6,877 bases of DNA from UBA6100 sp049658145 (GCA_049658145.1 JBASOJ010000028.1:1-6877); one strand, 5' to 3'; positions 1 to 5,946 are shown, numbered from the stretch's first letter. Notes: generated by a model from the sequence alone, not told the origin. Program-made: numbers and translations.

Positions 1-48
1 TTTATGGTGCCCCCAAGGGAATTCGAATCCTGATTGTGCTTGTGACTA

Positions 49-118
49 TTGGGACTCGTTGGGACTCGTTGGTACAGCGGAGCTGCGGCGAGTCCCAATA
101 GGTACCAACGAGTACCAA
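49..118. repeat. Six phased 10-bp units, 3 direct + 3 inverted (copy 1)
   Basis: Direct units are TTGGGACTCG (49-58), TTGGGACTCG (59-68) and TTGGTACAGC (69-78). A 10-bp spacer (79-88) follows. Inverted units are CGAGTCCCAA (89-98), TAGGTACCAA (99-108) and CGAGTACCAA (109-118). The spacing is exactly 10 bp throughout, close to one helical turn, so a bound protein would sit on one DNA face. The sequence could also fold as a hairpin: the 13 bases at 47-59 are perfectly complementary to 89-101. It is probably a binding array for an integrase, excisionase or similar protein. Confidence 0.75.
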
Positions 119-134
119 CAGTCACCATGTATTT

Positions 135-158
135 GGGCGACAAATCGGGCAACAAATC
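135..158 (+). repeat. Tandem 12-bp pair GGGCRACAAATC (copy 1)
   Basis: GGGCGACAAATC (135-146) is followed directly by GGGCAACAAATC (147-158). The same paired 12-mer recurs at 5141-5164 and 6659-6682 on the same strand and, diverged, at 4950-4973 on the opposite strand. The exact tandem pairing at four places argues against chance. It may be a second class of protein-binding arm site. Confidence 0.75.
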
Positions 159-162
159 CGGG

Positions 163-377
163 ACTCCGCCCGCGCGTATCCAAGTTCACTGGGCGTTGTG
201 ACCACCGAGCTCTTCCCGGTCTCGGGTCTCGGCCATGCCGTCCTCATCCCGTCGCTCCGAGCCCGCAGGGCGCAAGCCCGCGGCTATCGTGACAAAGTGG
301 ATACATACACATGAGGCGCTTCTCGCACCTTCGGCCATGCAAAGCGCAAGACCGGTTTGCACACGGAGAGGTCGGCC
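163..377. other. Non-coding stretch upstream of the kinase gene
   Basis: About 215 bp between the end of the repeat and the kinase start codon. A minus-strand frame is open here and ends at 186-188, but it continues antisense through the kinase gene and resembles nothing known to me, so it is not called. I found no convincing sigma-70 promoter: GTGACA at 289-294 has no good -10 hexamer at the right distance. The kinase promoter must lie here or in the repeat. Confidence 0.5.
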
Positions 378-2447
378 ATGACCAAAGAAGCCCGCGATTC
401 CGCAGTCTTCAATCCCGCCGCTGCTACGGCGACAGGCATCACCGAGGTTGCGACGCCAGGGGCCTTGCTCGAAACCGGGGCCCTGCAGAGCGCGATCTTC
501 AACAGCGCCAACTTCTCGAGCATCGCCACAGACGCAAACGGCGTCATCCAGATCTTCAACGTCGGCGCCGAGCGGATGCTGGGCTATGCGGCTGCCGAGG
601 TGATGAACAAGCTCACGCCGGCCGACATCTCCGATCCCCAGGAACTGATAGCGCGCGCCGAGGCGTTGAGCGCCGAGCTCGAAACCCCGATCACTCCAGG
701 CTTCGAGGCGCTGGTGTTCAAGGCCTCGCGCGGCATCGAGGACATCTACGAGCTGACCTACATCCGAAAGGACGGCAGCCGCTTCCCGGCGGTCGTGTCG
801 GTCACGGCTCTGCGCGACGCGCAGGCCGCGATCATCGGCTATTTGCTGATCGGCACGGACAACACCGTGCGCAAACAGGTTGAAGAGCAACTGCGGTGGA
901 CCGAAGAGAGCTTCCGGTTGATGGTTGAGAGTGTGACCGACTACGCCATTGTCATGCTGGATCCGGCCGGATGCGTGGTGAGCTGGAACAGCGGAGCAGA
1001 GCGGATCACGGGCTACGGCGCTGAGGAAACCGTCGGCGAGCATTTCGCGCGGTTCTACACGCGCGAAGACATCGATCGTGGCGTGCCACAGCGGGATCTA
1101 GACATCGTGGCAGCGAAAGGACGGTTCGAAGCCGAAGGGTGGCGGATGCGCAAGGACGGCTCGACCTTCTGGGCCAACGTGGTCATTACGGCGATACGGG
1201 ACCAGGAAGGCGATCTGCGCGGCTTTGCCAAGCTGACCCGGGACCTGACCGAGTCCAGAAGAGTGGAAGCGGAACTCACAGATGCGAAGCTCGTGGCGGA
1301 GAGGGCCAACCTCGCCAAATCCGAATTCCTCTCCAGCATGAGCCACGAACTGCGCAGCCCGCTTAATGCCATCCTCGGTTTCGCTCAGCTGATGGAGTCC
1401 GATTCCCCGCCGCCAACGACCGCCCAACAGGAGAGCATCGCCCGGATTCTTCAGGCGGGATGGCATCTGCTGACGTTGATCGACGAAATCCTAGATCTCG
1501 CGAAGGTCGAGTCCGGGCAGGTGCCGCTTTCACCTGAACCGGTGTCGCTGGCCGAAGTCATGCTCGAATGCCAGGGCATGATCGAGCCGCAGGCGCAACA
1601 GCGTGGCATCGAACTGACCTTTTCCCCGTTTGGTTGCCCTTACTTCGTCCGTGCTGATCGAACCCGGTTGAAGCAGGTCTTCGTCAACCTGCTTTCCAAC
1701 GCAATCAAGTACAACACCGATCACGGTACGGTCGAGATGGCCTGCACCGACAGCACGCCAGGACGCACTCGCGTGAGCGTCAGGGACACCGGCTTGGGAC
1801 TGGATTCGGAACAACTGTCGCAGCTGTTCCAGCCCTTCAATCGTCTTGGACAGGAGGCTGGCGGCAAGGAAGGCACCGGTATTGGCCTCGTTGTGGCCAA
1901 GCGACTGGTCGAGCTGATGGGAGGTGTGATCGGCGTGGAAAGCACCGTCGGGGTGGGAAGCGTGTTCTGGTTCGAACTCATCTCGGTTGCTGAGCCAGGC
2001 CTTCTCTTAGATGCTGGCGACGCAACGGCATCGGCGCAACCGGATGTGCCTCGCGAAGCGCACCCTCACACCCTGCTCTATGTGGAGGACAACCCGGCGA
2101 ACCTGCGACTGGTCGAGCAGATCATCGCGCGTCACCCCGGCATCCACCTGTTGACCGCTGCCAACGGGAATGACGGCATCGAGATTGCGCGCGTATCCCA
2201 CCCGGACGTGGTCCTCGTCGACATCAACCTGCCCGACATCAATGGCTTCGAAGTCCTGAAGACCCTGCGCTCAGACCCGGCCACGACGGACATCCCGGTG
2301 CTCGCCATCAGTGCCAACGCGATGCCGCGCGATATCGAGAATGGTCTGAAGGCAGGATTCTTCCGCTACATAACCAAGCCGATCAAGATCAACGAGTTCA
2401 TGGATGCACTGGATCAGGTTGCTGGAACTCACAGAAAGAGAACCTGA
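378..2447 (+). CDS. PAS-PAS hybrid sensor histidine kinase with C-terminal receiver domain
   Basis: A 689-residue soluble hybrid kinase. It should sense a signal through its PAS domains, autophosphorylate, and pass phosphate to its own receiver and probably to the regulator encoded next. Domains in order: PAS 1 (about 38-165), PAS 2 with PAC-like end (about 177-295), HisKA (about 313-380) with the H-box SHELRSP and phospho-accepting H323, HATPase_c (about 425-535) with N-box N437/N441, G1 DTGLG (470-474) and G2 GTGIGL (499-504), and a receiver (about 565-682) with E570/D571, phospho-acceptor D615 and K667. All key residues are intact. No membrane segment or signal peptide is visible, so it should be cytoplasmic. 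The ATG at 378 is chosen because GGAGAGG lies at 365-371; an in-frame TTG at 357 has no such site. The next gene begins 28 bp downstream, which suggests an operon. The signal sensed cannot be told. Confidence 0.93.
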   Translation: MTKEARDSAVFNPAAATATGITEVATPGALLETGALQSAIFNSANFSSIATDANGVIQIFNVGAERMLGYAAAEVMNKLTPADISDPQELIARAEALSAELETPITPGFEALVFKASRGIEDIYELTYIRKDGSRFPAVVSVTALRDAQAAIIGYLLIGTDNTVRKQVEEQLRWTEESFRLMVESVTDYAIVMLDPAGCVVSWNSGAERITGYGAEETVGEHFARFYTREDIDRGVPQRDLDIVAAKGRFEAEGWRMRKDGSTFWANVVITAIRDQEGDLRGFAKLTRDLTESRRVEAELTDAKLVAERANLAKSEFLSSMSHELRSPLNAILGFAQLMESDSPPPTTAQQESIARILQAGWHLLTLIDEILDLAKVESGQVPLSPEPVSLAEVMLECQGMIEPQAQQRGIELTFSPFGCPYFVRADRTRLKQVFVNLLSNAIKYNTDHGTVEMACTDSTPGRTRVSVRDTGLGLDSEQLSQLFQPFNRLGQEAGGKEGTGIGLVVAKRLVELMGGVIGVESTVGVGSVFWFELISVAEPGLLLDAGDATASAQPDVPREAHPHTLLYVEDNPANLRLVEQIIARHPGIHLLTAANGNDGIEIARVSHPDVVLVDINLPDINGFEVLKTLRSDPATTDIPVLAISANAMPRDIENGLKAGFFRYITKPIKINEFMDALDQVAGTHRKRT

Positions 2448-2475
2448 TGGGGACAGATAGGACGCCACGATTCTC

Positions 2476-3540
2476 ATGACAAGTTCATCTGACATCCTTC
2501 ATGGCAAAGTCCTGATCGTCGACGATCAGGAAGTCAATGTGCGCCTGCTCGAACAGATGCTGCGCCATGCTGGCTATGTTTGCGTCACGTCCACGATGGA
2601 CCCAAGCGAGGTCTGCGAGCTTCACCTCAAGAACCGGTACGACTTAATCCTGCTCGATCTCCTGATGCCCGTCATGGATGGTTTCCAGGTGATGGAGAGG
2701 CTTAGGGAGATTGAACCGGACGGGTACCTCCCTGTCCTCGTGATCACCGCCCAACCAGGCCAGAAGCTGAGCGCACTGCAGGCTGGCGCGAAGGATTTCA
2801 TCAGCAAGCCGTTTGAGCTGACCGAGGTGCTGGCCCGCGTCCACAACATGCTGGAAGTGCGTCTCTTGTACAAGGAATTGCACGGCTACAACGACGTGCT
2901 GGAACGACGAGTGCGGGAAAGGACCGCCGATCTTCAGGAGAGCTATCTGGAGACCATTCTCACGATGGCGCGAGCGGCGGAATACAAAGATGAAGACACC
3001 GGTGCTCACGTGCAGCGCATAGGCGACTACAGCCGCGAGCTTGCCAGGATGCTCGGCATGGATGAAGAGTTCGTCGACAAGATCTACGTCGCGAGCCCGA
3101 TGCACGACGTAGGCAAGATCGGCATCCCCGACCACATCCTGCTCAAGCCGGGCGGCTTCACGCCAGATGAGTGGGAGGTCATGAAGGAGCACACTTCGAT
3201 GGGCGCGAAGATCCTCGGCGACAGCAAGTCGCCCTATCTGAAGATGGGCGCAGAGATCGCGCTCAATCACCACGAGCGTTGGGACGGCGGGGGTTATCCG
3301 AATGGCAAGCGGGGCGAGGCTATTCCACTCGTGGCACGCATTACGAATATCTGCGACATCTACGACGCCCTTCGAAGCAAGCGGCCCTACAAACCCGCAT
3401 TCGACCATCTGAAGGCTGTGGACATCATCACGCGCGGCGATGGCCGCACCCAGCCGGAGCATCTTGACCCGGCCATTCTTGCAGCGTTCGGGCAGAACCA
3501 CGAATCGTTCCGCGATATCTTCGAGGCATACATGGCATAG
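2476..3540 (+). CDS. RpfG-like response regulator with HD-GYP cyclic-di-GMP phosphodiesterase domain
   Basis: A 354-residue cytoplasmic regulator that should lower cyclic-di-GMP when phosphorylated. The N-terminal receiver (about 10-125) has D16/D17, phospho-acceptor D61 in LLDLLMP, T91 and K111. A helical linker (about 127-160) leads to the HD-GYP domain (about 160-350). Its expected metal and catalytic residues are visible: E169, H178, H210-D211 followed by K214, H239, H265-H266-E267, D270 and the GYP signature G273-Y274-P275, plus D294. The domain therefore looks active. An in-frame stop at 2458-2460 limits the start to ATG 2476; the ribosome-binding site is weak, so translational coupling to the kinase gene 28 bp upstream is likely. 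The pair looks like a complete two-component phosphorelay with a second-messenger output. Substrate specificity is inferred from the family. Confidence 0.94.
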   Translation: MTSSSDILHGKVLIVDDQEVNVRLLEQMLRHAGYVCVTSTMDPSEVCELHLKNRYDLILLDLLMPVMDGFQVMERLREIEPDGYLPVLVITAQPGQKLSALQAGAKDFISKPFELTEVLARVHNMLEVRLLYKELHGYNDVLERRVRERTADLQESYLETILTMARAAEYKDEDTGAHVQRIGDYSRELARMLGMDEEFVDKIYVASPMHDVGKIGIPDHILLKPGGFTPDEWEVMKEHTSMGAKILGDSKSPYLKMGAEIALNHHERWDGGGYPNGKRGEAIPLVARITNICDIYDALRSKRPYKPAFDHLKAVDIITRGDGRTQPEHLDPAILAAFGQNHESFRDIFEAYMA

Positions 3541-3671
3541 ACTCCGACGGAACTTGGGACAGGACGTGCTTCAGCCCCGAGATGCACCTCTCCTGCAGGA
3601 AGAGGATCGCCGAACAGGAGGCGGGACAGCCGATCGCGCTGGAGGCGCGCAGAGCGACCGAGGGGTCCAAG

Positions 3672-3688
3672 GTGACACTGCGTGTCAC
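3672..3688. other. Short perfect hairpin between convergent genes
   Basis: GTGACAC (3672-3678) and GTGTCAC (3682-3688) form a perfect 7-bp stem with a 3-base loop. It sits just before the 3' end of the Fic gene and 131 bp beyond the HD-GYP stop. It could help end transcription in either direction, but no run of T follows it, so a classic intrinsic terminator is not supported. It may instead be a small operator or a chance dyad. Confidence 0.35.
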
Positions 3689-3690
3689 TC

Positions 3691-4305
3691 TCAGGCCCGA
3701 GCGAACTCCACGAGCGGTCGGTAGTCATAGAGGGTGTCCGCCGTGTGCAGTGCCTCCATGTAGGCTTGTCGTGCTTCACCCGGGCTGCTCAGGTTCTCGG
3801 ATCCCCAGGTGAAGGCGGACTTCCCGAGGACGTTGGCCAGCAGATCAGCCGCCAGCCGCGAGTGCCGCCCGTTGCCGTTGGCGAACGGATGGATCACGAC
3901 GAGCCGGTGGTGGAACCGAACGGCCAGCTCGTCGGCTGGCCATGGCAGATTGTCCGCGTCCGCGGTCTGCGCCAGCACGTCTGCGAGCAGCTCGCGGACC
4001 TGAGCCGAGATGTAGGGCCAGTGCGCCCCCATGTTCGCGTCGTGCTGCCGGTCGGTGCCGGCCCACTTCCAGACGTCGCCGAACATGCGCCGATGCAGCG
4101 TCTTCATCGACTCCTCGGTCATGAGCGAAGCAAGCGAACTCATCCGGGGACTGGTCGAAGCCCACGCGATCGCCTTGGCGATGTTCTCCTGCTCGACTGC
4201 ATTCAGGTCTGCTTGGGTGGCGACCCAGGTCGGGATCAGCCCTTTCGCGTCGTCAGGACCGAGAGGAGTCGCGCCTTCAGGTTCTTGGAACAGATCTGTC
4301 GTCAT
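3691..4305 (-). CDS. Mobile mystery protein B (Fic-family protein)
   Basis: A 204-residue Fic-fold protein matching the family called mobile mystery protein B, always found beside mobile mystery protein A, as here. Fic enzymes usually transfer AMP or another nucleotide part to target proteins, and many act as toxins. The core motif lies at residues 139-150: H139-P-F-A-N-G-N-G-R147-H-S-R150. The catalytic His, the GNGR loop and both Arg are kept, but the usual Asp/Glu before GNG is Asn143. From memory, Asn there is common in this subfamily. No N-terminal or C-terminal inhibitory (S/T)xxxE(G/N) helix is obvious. The ATG overlaps the TGA of the upstream gene by 4 bp (4302-4305), so the two are translationally coupled. 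The biochemical activity and target are not known from sequence. Confidence 0.9.
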   Translation of the reverse strand: MTTDLFQEPEGATPLGPDDAKGLIPTWVATQADLNAVEQENIAKAIAWASTSPRMSSLASLMTEESMKTLHRRMFGDVWKWAGTDRQHDANMGAHWPYISAQVRELLADVLAQTADADNLPWPADELAVRFHHRLVVIHPFANGNGRHSRLAADLLANVLGKSAFTWGSENLSSPGEARQAYMEALHTADTLYDYRPLVEFARA

Positions 4306-4772
4306 CTCTTCGCGGCCCGCTCAGACCAAAGCCGTCCCGAGCCGATGAGCCCCTCGAGCTGTGCTCGCGCGGACGAAGGCGTGGGCTCGCCCTCCTGCGC
4401 TTCAAGCGCCATCGTCTGGCGGACGCGTCCCATCTGCTCGTCGAGAATGCTCGCGGCCTGTCGCTCCACCGTCTGCTGCAGACTGCTATTCGGGATGAAC
4501 GCATAGACAAAGGTGCAGTCCATCGCTTCTGCGGCGCGTCGAAGCGAAGAGAGCCGGGCGCCCCCGTCCATCTCCTTCTTCTCGAGCGAGCGGATCGCGG
4601 GGCCAGTGACACCCATGCGGGCCGCGAGGTCGGCCGCAGTCATGCCGAGCGCATCCCTGATCGCGCGGACCCATCCGAGTCGCGGAGGGGCGTAGCGCGA
4701 AGGCGGCCCAAGCGGGACGATCCGCTGGTCGAGCGCCTCCCGTGCTCTCTTGGCATTCGCCGGAGTAGCCAT
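4302..4772 (-). CDS. Mobile mystery protein A (XRE-type helix-turn-helix regulator)
   Basis: A 156-residue protein of the mobile mystery protein A family, partner of the Fic protein encoded directly downstream. An XRE-like helix-turn-helix is visible at about residues 33-93 (segment ALGMTAADLAARMGVTGPA as the binding core). The rest is charged and helical (about 98-130). ATG 4772 is preferred over a TTG at 4778 because AGGGAGG lies 6 bases before it and leaves no room for the TTG. The order regulator-then-Fic with a 4-bp overlap resembles a toxin-antitoxin operon, with this protein as a likely antitoxin or autorepressor. Repeated TTGCTA/ATAGC dyads over its promoter fit autoregulation. Family identity is firm; the antitoxin role is inference. 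Confidence 0.88.
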   Translation of the reverse strand: MATPANAKRAREALDQRIVPLGPPSRYAPPRLGWVRAIRDALGMTAADLAARMGVTGPAIRSLEKKEMDGGARLSSLRRAAEAMDCTFVYAFIPNSSLQQTVERQAASILDEQMGRVRQTMALEAQEGEPTPSSARAQLEGLIGSGRLWSERAAKR

Positions 4773-4784
4773 TGGCAACCTCCC

Positions 4785-4842
4785 TTGCTATCGCGTTCTA
4801 CTTCATAGCAAGTATGGTTGCTAGTCGTGCTGTGTCAATAGC
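4785..4842. promoter_or_regulatory. Two operator-like dyads, 33 bp apart, over the mobile mystery promoter
   Basis: Dyad 1 is CTTGCTAT (4784-4791) and ATAGCAAG (4805-4812), a perfect 8-bp inverted repeat. Dyad 2 is TTGCTAG (4818-4824) and ATAGC (4838-4842). The left halves start at 4785 and 4818 and the right halves at 4805 and 4838: both are displaced by exactly 33 bp, about three helical turns, while the bases between are not conserved. A third TTGCTAT lies at 4851, again 33 bp on. Dyad 2 covers the -35 and spacer, dyad 1 lies at the transcription start. This fits cooperative binding by the operon's own helix-turn-helix protein. Confidence 0.6.
4811..4838 (-). promoter_or_regulatory. Sigma-70-type promoter of the mobile mystery A/B operon
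   Basis: On the minus strand a perfect -35 TTGACA (plus-strand 4833-4838) is followed after 16 bp by the -10-like CATACT (4811-4816, four of six consensus bases). The predicted start of transcription near 4804 leaves a leader of about 30 bases with a strong ribosome-binding site. Both hexamers are interleaved with the dyad operators described separately. Confidence 0.6.
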
Positions 4843-4879
4843 TGATATGTTTGCTATCACACCAAAAGGGACTGCTATT

Positions 4880-5006
4880 GGGCCGCATGAGGGCATCTAC
4901 ACCCCCTCTGAGCTGCTGCTTTGTCCTCGGCACCGTTCCAGAGGGGCGCAATTTGTTGCCCGATTTCGCACCCGAAATCGATCCAAACACGCCTCTGACC
5001 TGCGGT
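4880..5006. other. Non-coding spacer left of repeat copy 2
   Basis: No gene is supported here. Apart from the inverted 12-bp pair at 4950-4973 I see no further structure. In the mobility model this is the right end of the segment carrying the kinase and Fic genes. Confidence 0.45.
4950..4973 (-). repeat. Diverged tandem 12-bp pair, inverted orientation
   Basis: Read on the minus strand: GGGTGCGAAATC (4973-4962) then GGGCAACAAATT (4961-4950), against the consensus GGGCRACAAATC. The second unit differs from the copy-1 unit only in its last base. It lies about 37 bp to the left of the tRNA-end-like core at 5011, in the opposite orientation to the pair on the right, as expected for the second arm of an attachment site. 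Confidence 0.6.
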
Positions 5007-5054
5007 TTTGTGGTGCCCCCAAGGGAATTCGAATCCTGATTGTGCTTGTGACTA

Positions 5055-5124
5055 TTGGTACTCGTTGGTACTCGTTGGTACTGCGGAGCTGTGATGAGTC
5101 CCAACAGGTACCAACGAGTACCAA
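5055..5124. repeat. Six phased 10-bp units, 3 direct + 3 inverted (copy 2)
   Basis: Direct units TTGGTACTCG (5055-5064), TTGGTACTCG (5065-5074) and TTGGTACTGC (5075-5084). After a 10-bp spacer come the inverted units TGAGTCCCAA (5095-5104), CAGGTACCAA (5105-5114) and CGAGTACCAA (5115-5124). TTGGTACTCGTTGGTAC at 5055-5071 is perfectly inverted at 5108-5124. Confidence 0.75.
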
Positions 5125-5140
5125 CAGTCACCATGTATTT

Positions 5141-5164
5141 GGGCGACAAATCGGGCGACAAATC
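5141..5164 (+). repeat. Tandem 12-bp pair (copy 2), perfect
   Basis: GGGCGACAAATC occurs twice in direct succession (5141-5152 and 5153-5164) with no mismatch between units. It occupies the same place in the composite repeat as 135-158 in copy 1. Confidence 0.75.
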
Positions 5165-5168
5165 CGGG

Positions 5169-5289
5169 GCGTGCTGCCCGTACGACTCCGGACCCCGCGA
5201 GTACGCTGGGACAGTTGGCGCGCACACTCCGAGGGCGACGTCTGCTGGCCGTCGTCAGAGTCCGAAATGTCCGCCATCGACGATGATCG
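5169..5289. other. Junction sequence between repeat copy 2 and truncated AbiEii
   Basis: About 120 bp with no supported gene. It contains a small palindrome, GACGAT-G-ATCGTC at 5279-5291. The sequence here, and the last 12 AbiEii codons, seem foreign to the abiEii gene, so a recombination breakpoint probably lies near 5329. I do not recognise an insertion-sequence end. Confidence 0.45.
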
Positions 5290-5946
5290 TCATGACCAGC
5301 CTTTGCCCGGCACCCAGTTCAGACTGGAGCGTGCGAGCATCCAGATGTCGTAGTAGTCCTTCACGCGGCTGTTCAGCAGCCCTTTGCTGATCATGGTCTC
5401 GAACTTCTCGGCTATCGCAGTCGCGGGCTGATACGCGAGGATGTGCGGCGCGTCCATGTCCAGCAGCGTCGGGTAGTCCACCCATGCGGGCCCGGGTACG
5501 ACGATGTCCGCGACACCGATGTCGAGCTGGAGGTGCATCCGCGCGCCTGCCAATCTGGTTTCGACGAGCGCACGCACTCCTGGATACCGGCCTTCGATGG
5601 TGATGGGTTCCACGGCCACATCGGCGGAGAACTCGACACCGTCGGCCGACTCGACCGCGAGGCACTCCCGCACCATCGCAGCGACGGCTTCGGGCGAGTT
5701 CTCGATGCGGCCAAGGAAGTCGATGTCTCTGGTCGGCCGCGCCACCGCCCCGTCCCAGACGCGAAGCATCGCCGCGCCTTTGACGATCAGGCGGTCCGCC
5801 CACTTGGTCTTGGAGAGGCGATACAGGAAGCGCTCCATCGCGTAGTACTGGAGCACCTGGTTGAAGTCGAGGCCGATCTCGCCGGCCTTGTTCCTCAGGC
5901 GGGCGCGGACCGATGCGGGGAGATTCGTCGGGTTCTCGGTGGTCAC
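5290..5946 (-). CDS. abiEii: AbiEii-family nucleotidyltransferase toxin, C-terminally truncated
   Basis: A 218-residue AbiEii/AbiGii toxin, a DNA polymerase beta-like nucleotidyltransferase thought to inhibit growth by modifying tRNA or consuming nucleotides. Visible motifs: K56-G57 in IVKGAAMLR, R73-D74-I-D76 (the metal-binding DxD), third acidic residue D142 in LQLDIGVAD, K181 in IAEKFE, and R194-K196-D197..D200 in NSRVKDYYDIW. These cover the catalytic core. From memory relatives run to about 290-310 residues; here family resemblance stops near residue 206 and 12 unrelated residues precede the stop, so roughly 85-90 residues seem lost. GTG 5946 is chosen because it overlaps the antitoxin stop by 4 bp (GTGA) and the family N-terminus (ENPTNLPASVRARL) begins there; no strong ribosome-binding site is seen. 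The product may be inactive or altered. Confidence 0.85.
   Translation of the reverse strand: MTTENPTNLPASVRARLRNKAGEIGLDFNQVLQYYAMERFLYRLSKTKWADRLIVKGAAMLRVWDGAVARPTRDIDFLGRIENSPEAVAAMVRECLAVESADGVEFSADVAVEPITIEGRYPGVRALVETRLAGARMHLQLDIGVADIVVPGPAWVDYPTLLDMDAPHILAYQPATAIAEKFETMISKGLLNSRVKDYYDIWMLARSSLNWVPGKGWS

Larger units (their letters stand above)
1..162. repeat. Composite att-like repeat, copy 1 (core + 10-bp units + 12-bp units)
   Basis: This stretch recurs without indels at 5007-5168, with 9 mismatches in 162 positions; similarity stops abruptly after 162. It has three parts. Positions 5-36 resemble, on the minus strand, the 3' end of a tRNA (T-loop TTCGAAT, then an acceptor-like GGGGGC and ACCA). 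Positions 49-118 hold three direct and three inverted 10-bp units around a 10-bp spacer. Positions 135-158 hold two tandem 12-bp units. A core next to helically phased short repeats is the usual architecture of a tyrosine-recombinase attachment site with arm-type binding sites. The left end is cut by the window, so the repeat may extend further. That it is a repeat is certain; the att role is inference. Confidence 0.85.
5007..5168. repeat. Composite att-like repeat, copy 2
   Basis: Second copy of the 1-162 repeat at a constant offset of 5006 bp. It has the tRNA-3'-end-like core (5011-5042), the 70-bp array of 10-bp units (5055-5124) and the paired 12-mer (5141-5164). Of 9 differences, 7 fall in the 10-bp-unit array and its spacer, 1 in the 12-mers and 1 at the left edge; the core is identical. 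Similarity ends at 5168, after which the flanks are unrelated. An invariant core with diverging arms fits a site kept by recombination. Confidence 0.88.

Noticed and set aside
5..36. A functional tRNA gene
   Set aside because: Only a T-loop/acceptor-like end is present, the T-stem is imperfect, and no anticodon or D arm follows at either copy.
49..118. Integron attC-like site
   Set aside because: The hairpin-like symmetry prompted the idea, but the RYYYAAC/GTTRRRY core triplet arrangement is not present and no integron integrase is seen.
49..158. CRISPR array
   Set aside because: Units are 10-12 bp, contiguous and partly inverted, with no spacers of regular unique sequence.
186..1043. Long minus-strand open frame (285 codons) opposite the kinase N-terminus
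   Set aside because: It lies antisense to well-supported PAS domains, has no recognisable domain, and is explained by GC-rich codon structure.
2644..3501. Long minus-strand open frame (285 codons) opposite the HD-GYP gene
   Set aside because: The plus strand shows intact receiver and HD-GYP catalytic residues; the antisense translation has no family features.
4772..5353. Plus-strand open frame running through repeat copy 2, containing GAPKGIRIL
   Set aside because: This resembles the well-known spurious peptides read antisense through tRNA 3' ends; it has no domain and spans the repeat and promoter region.
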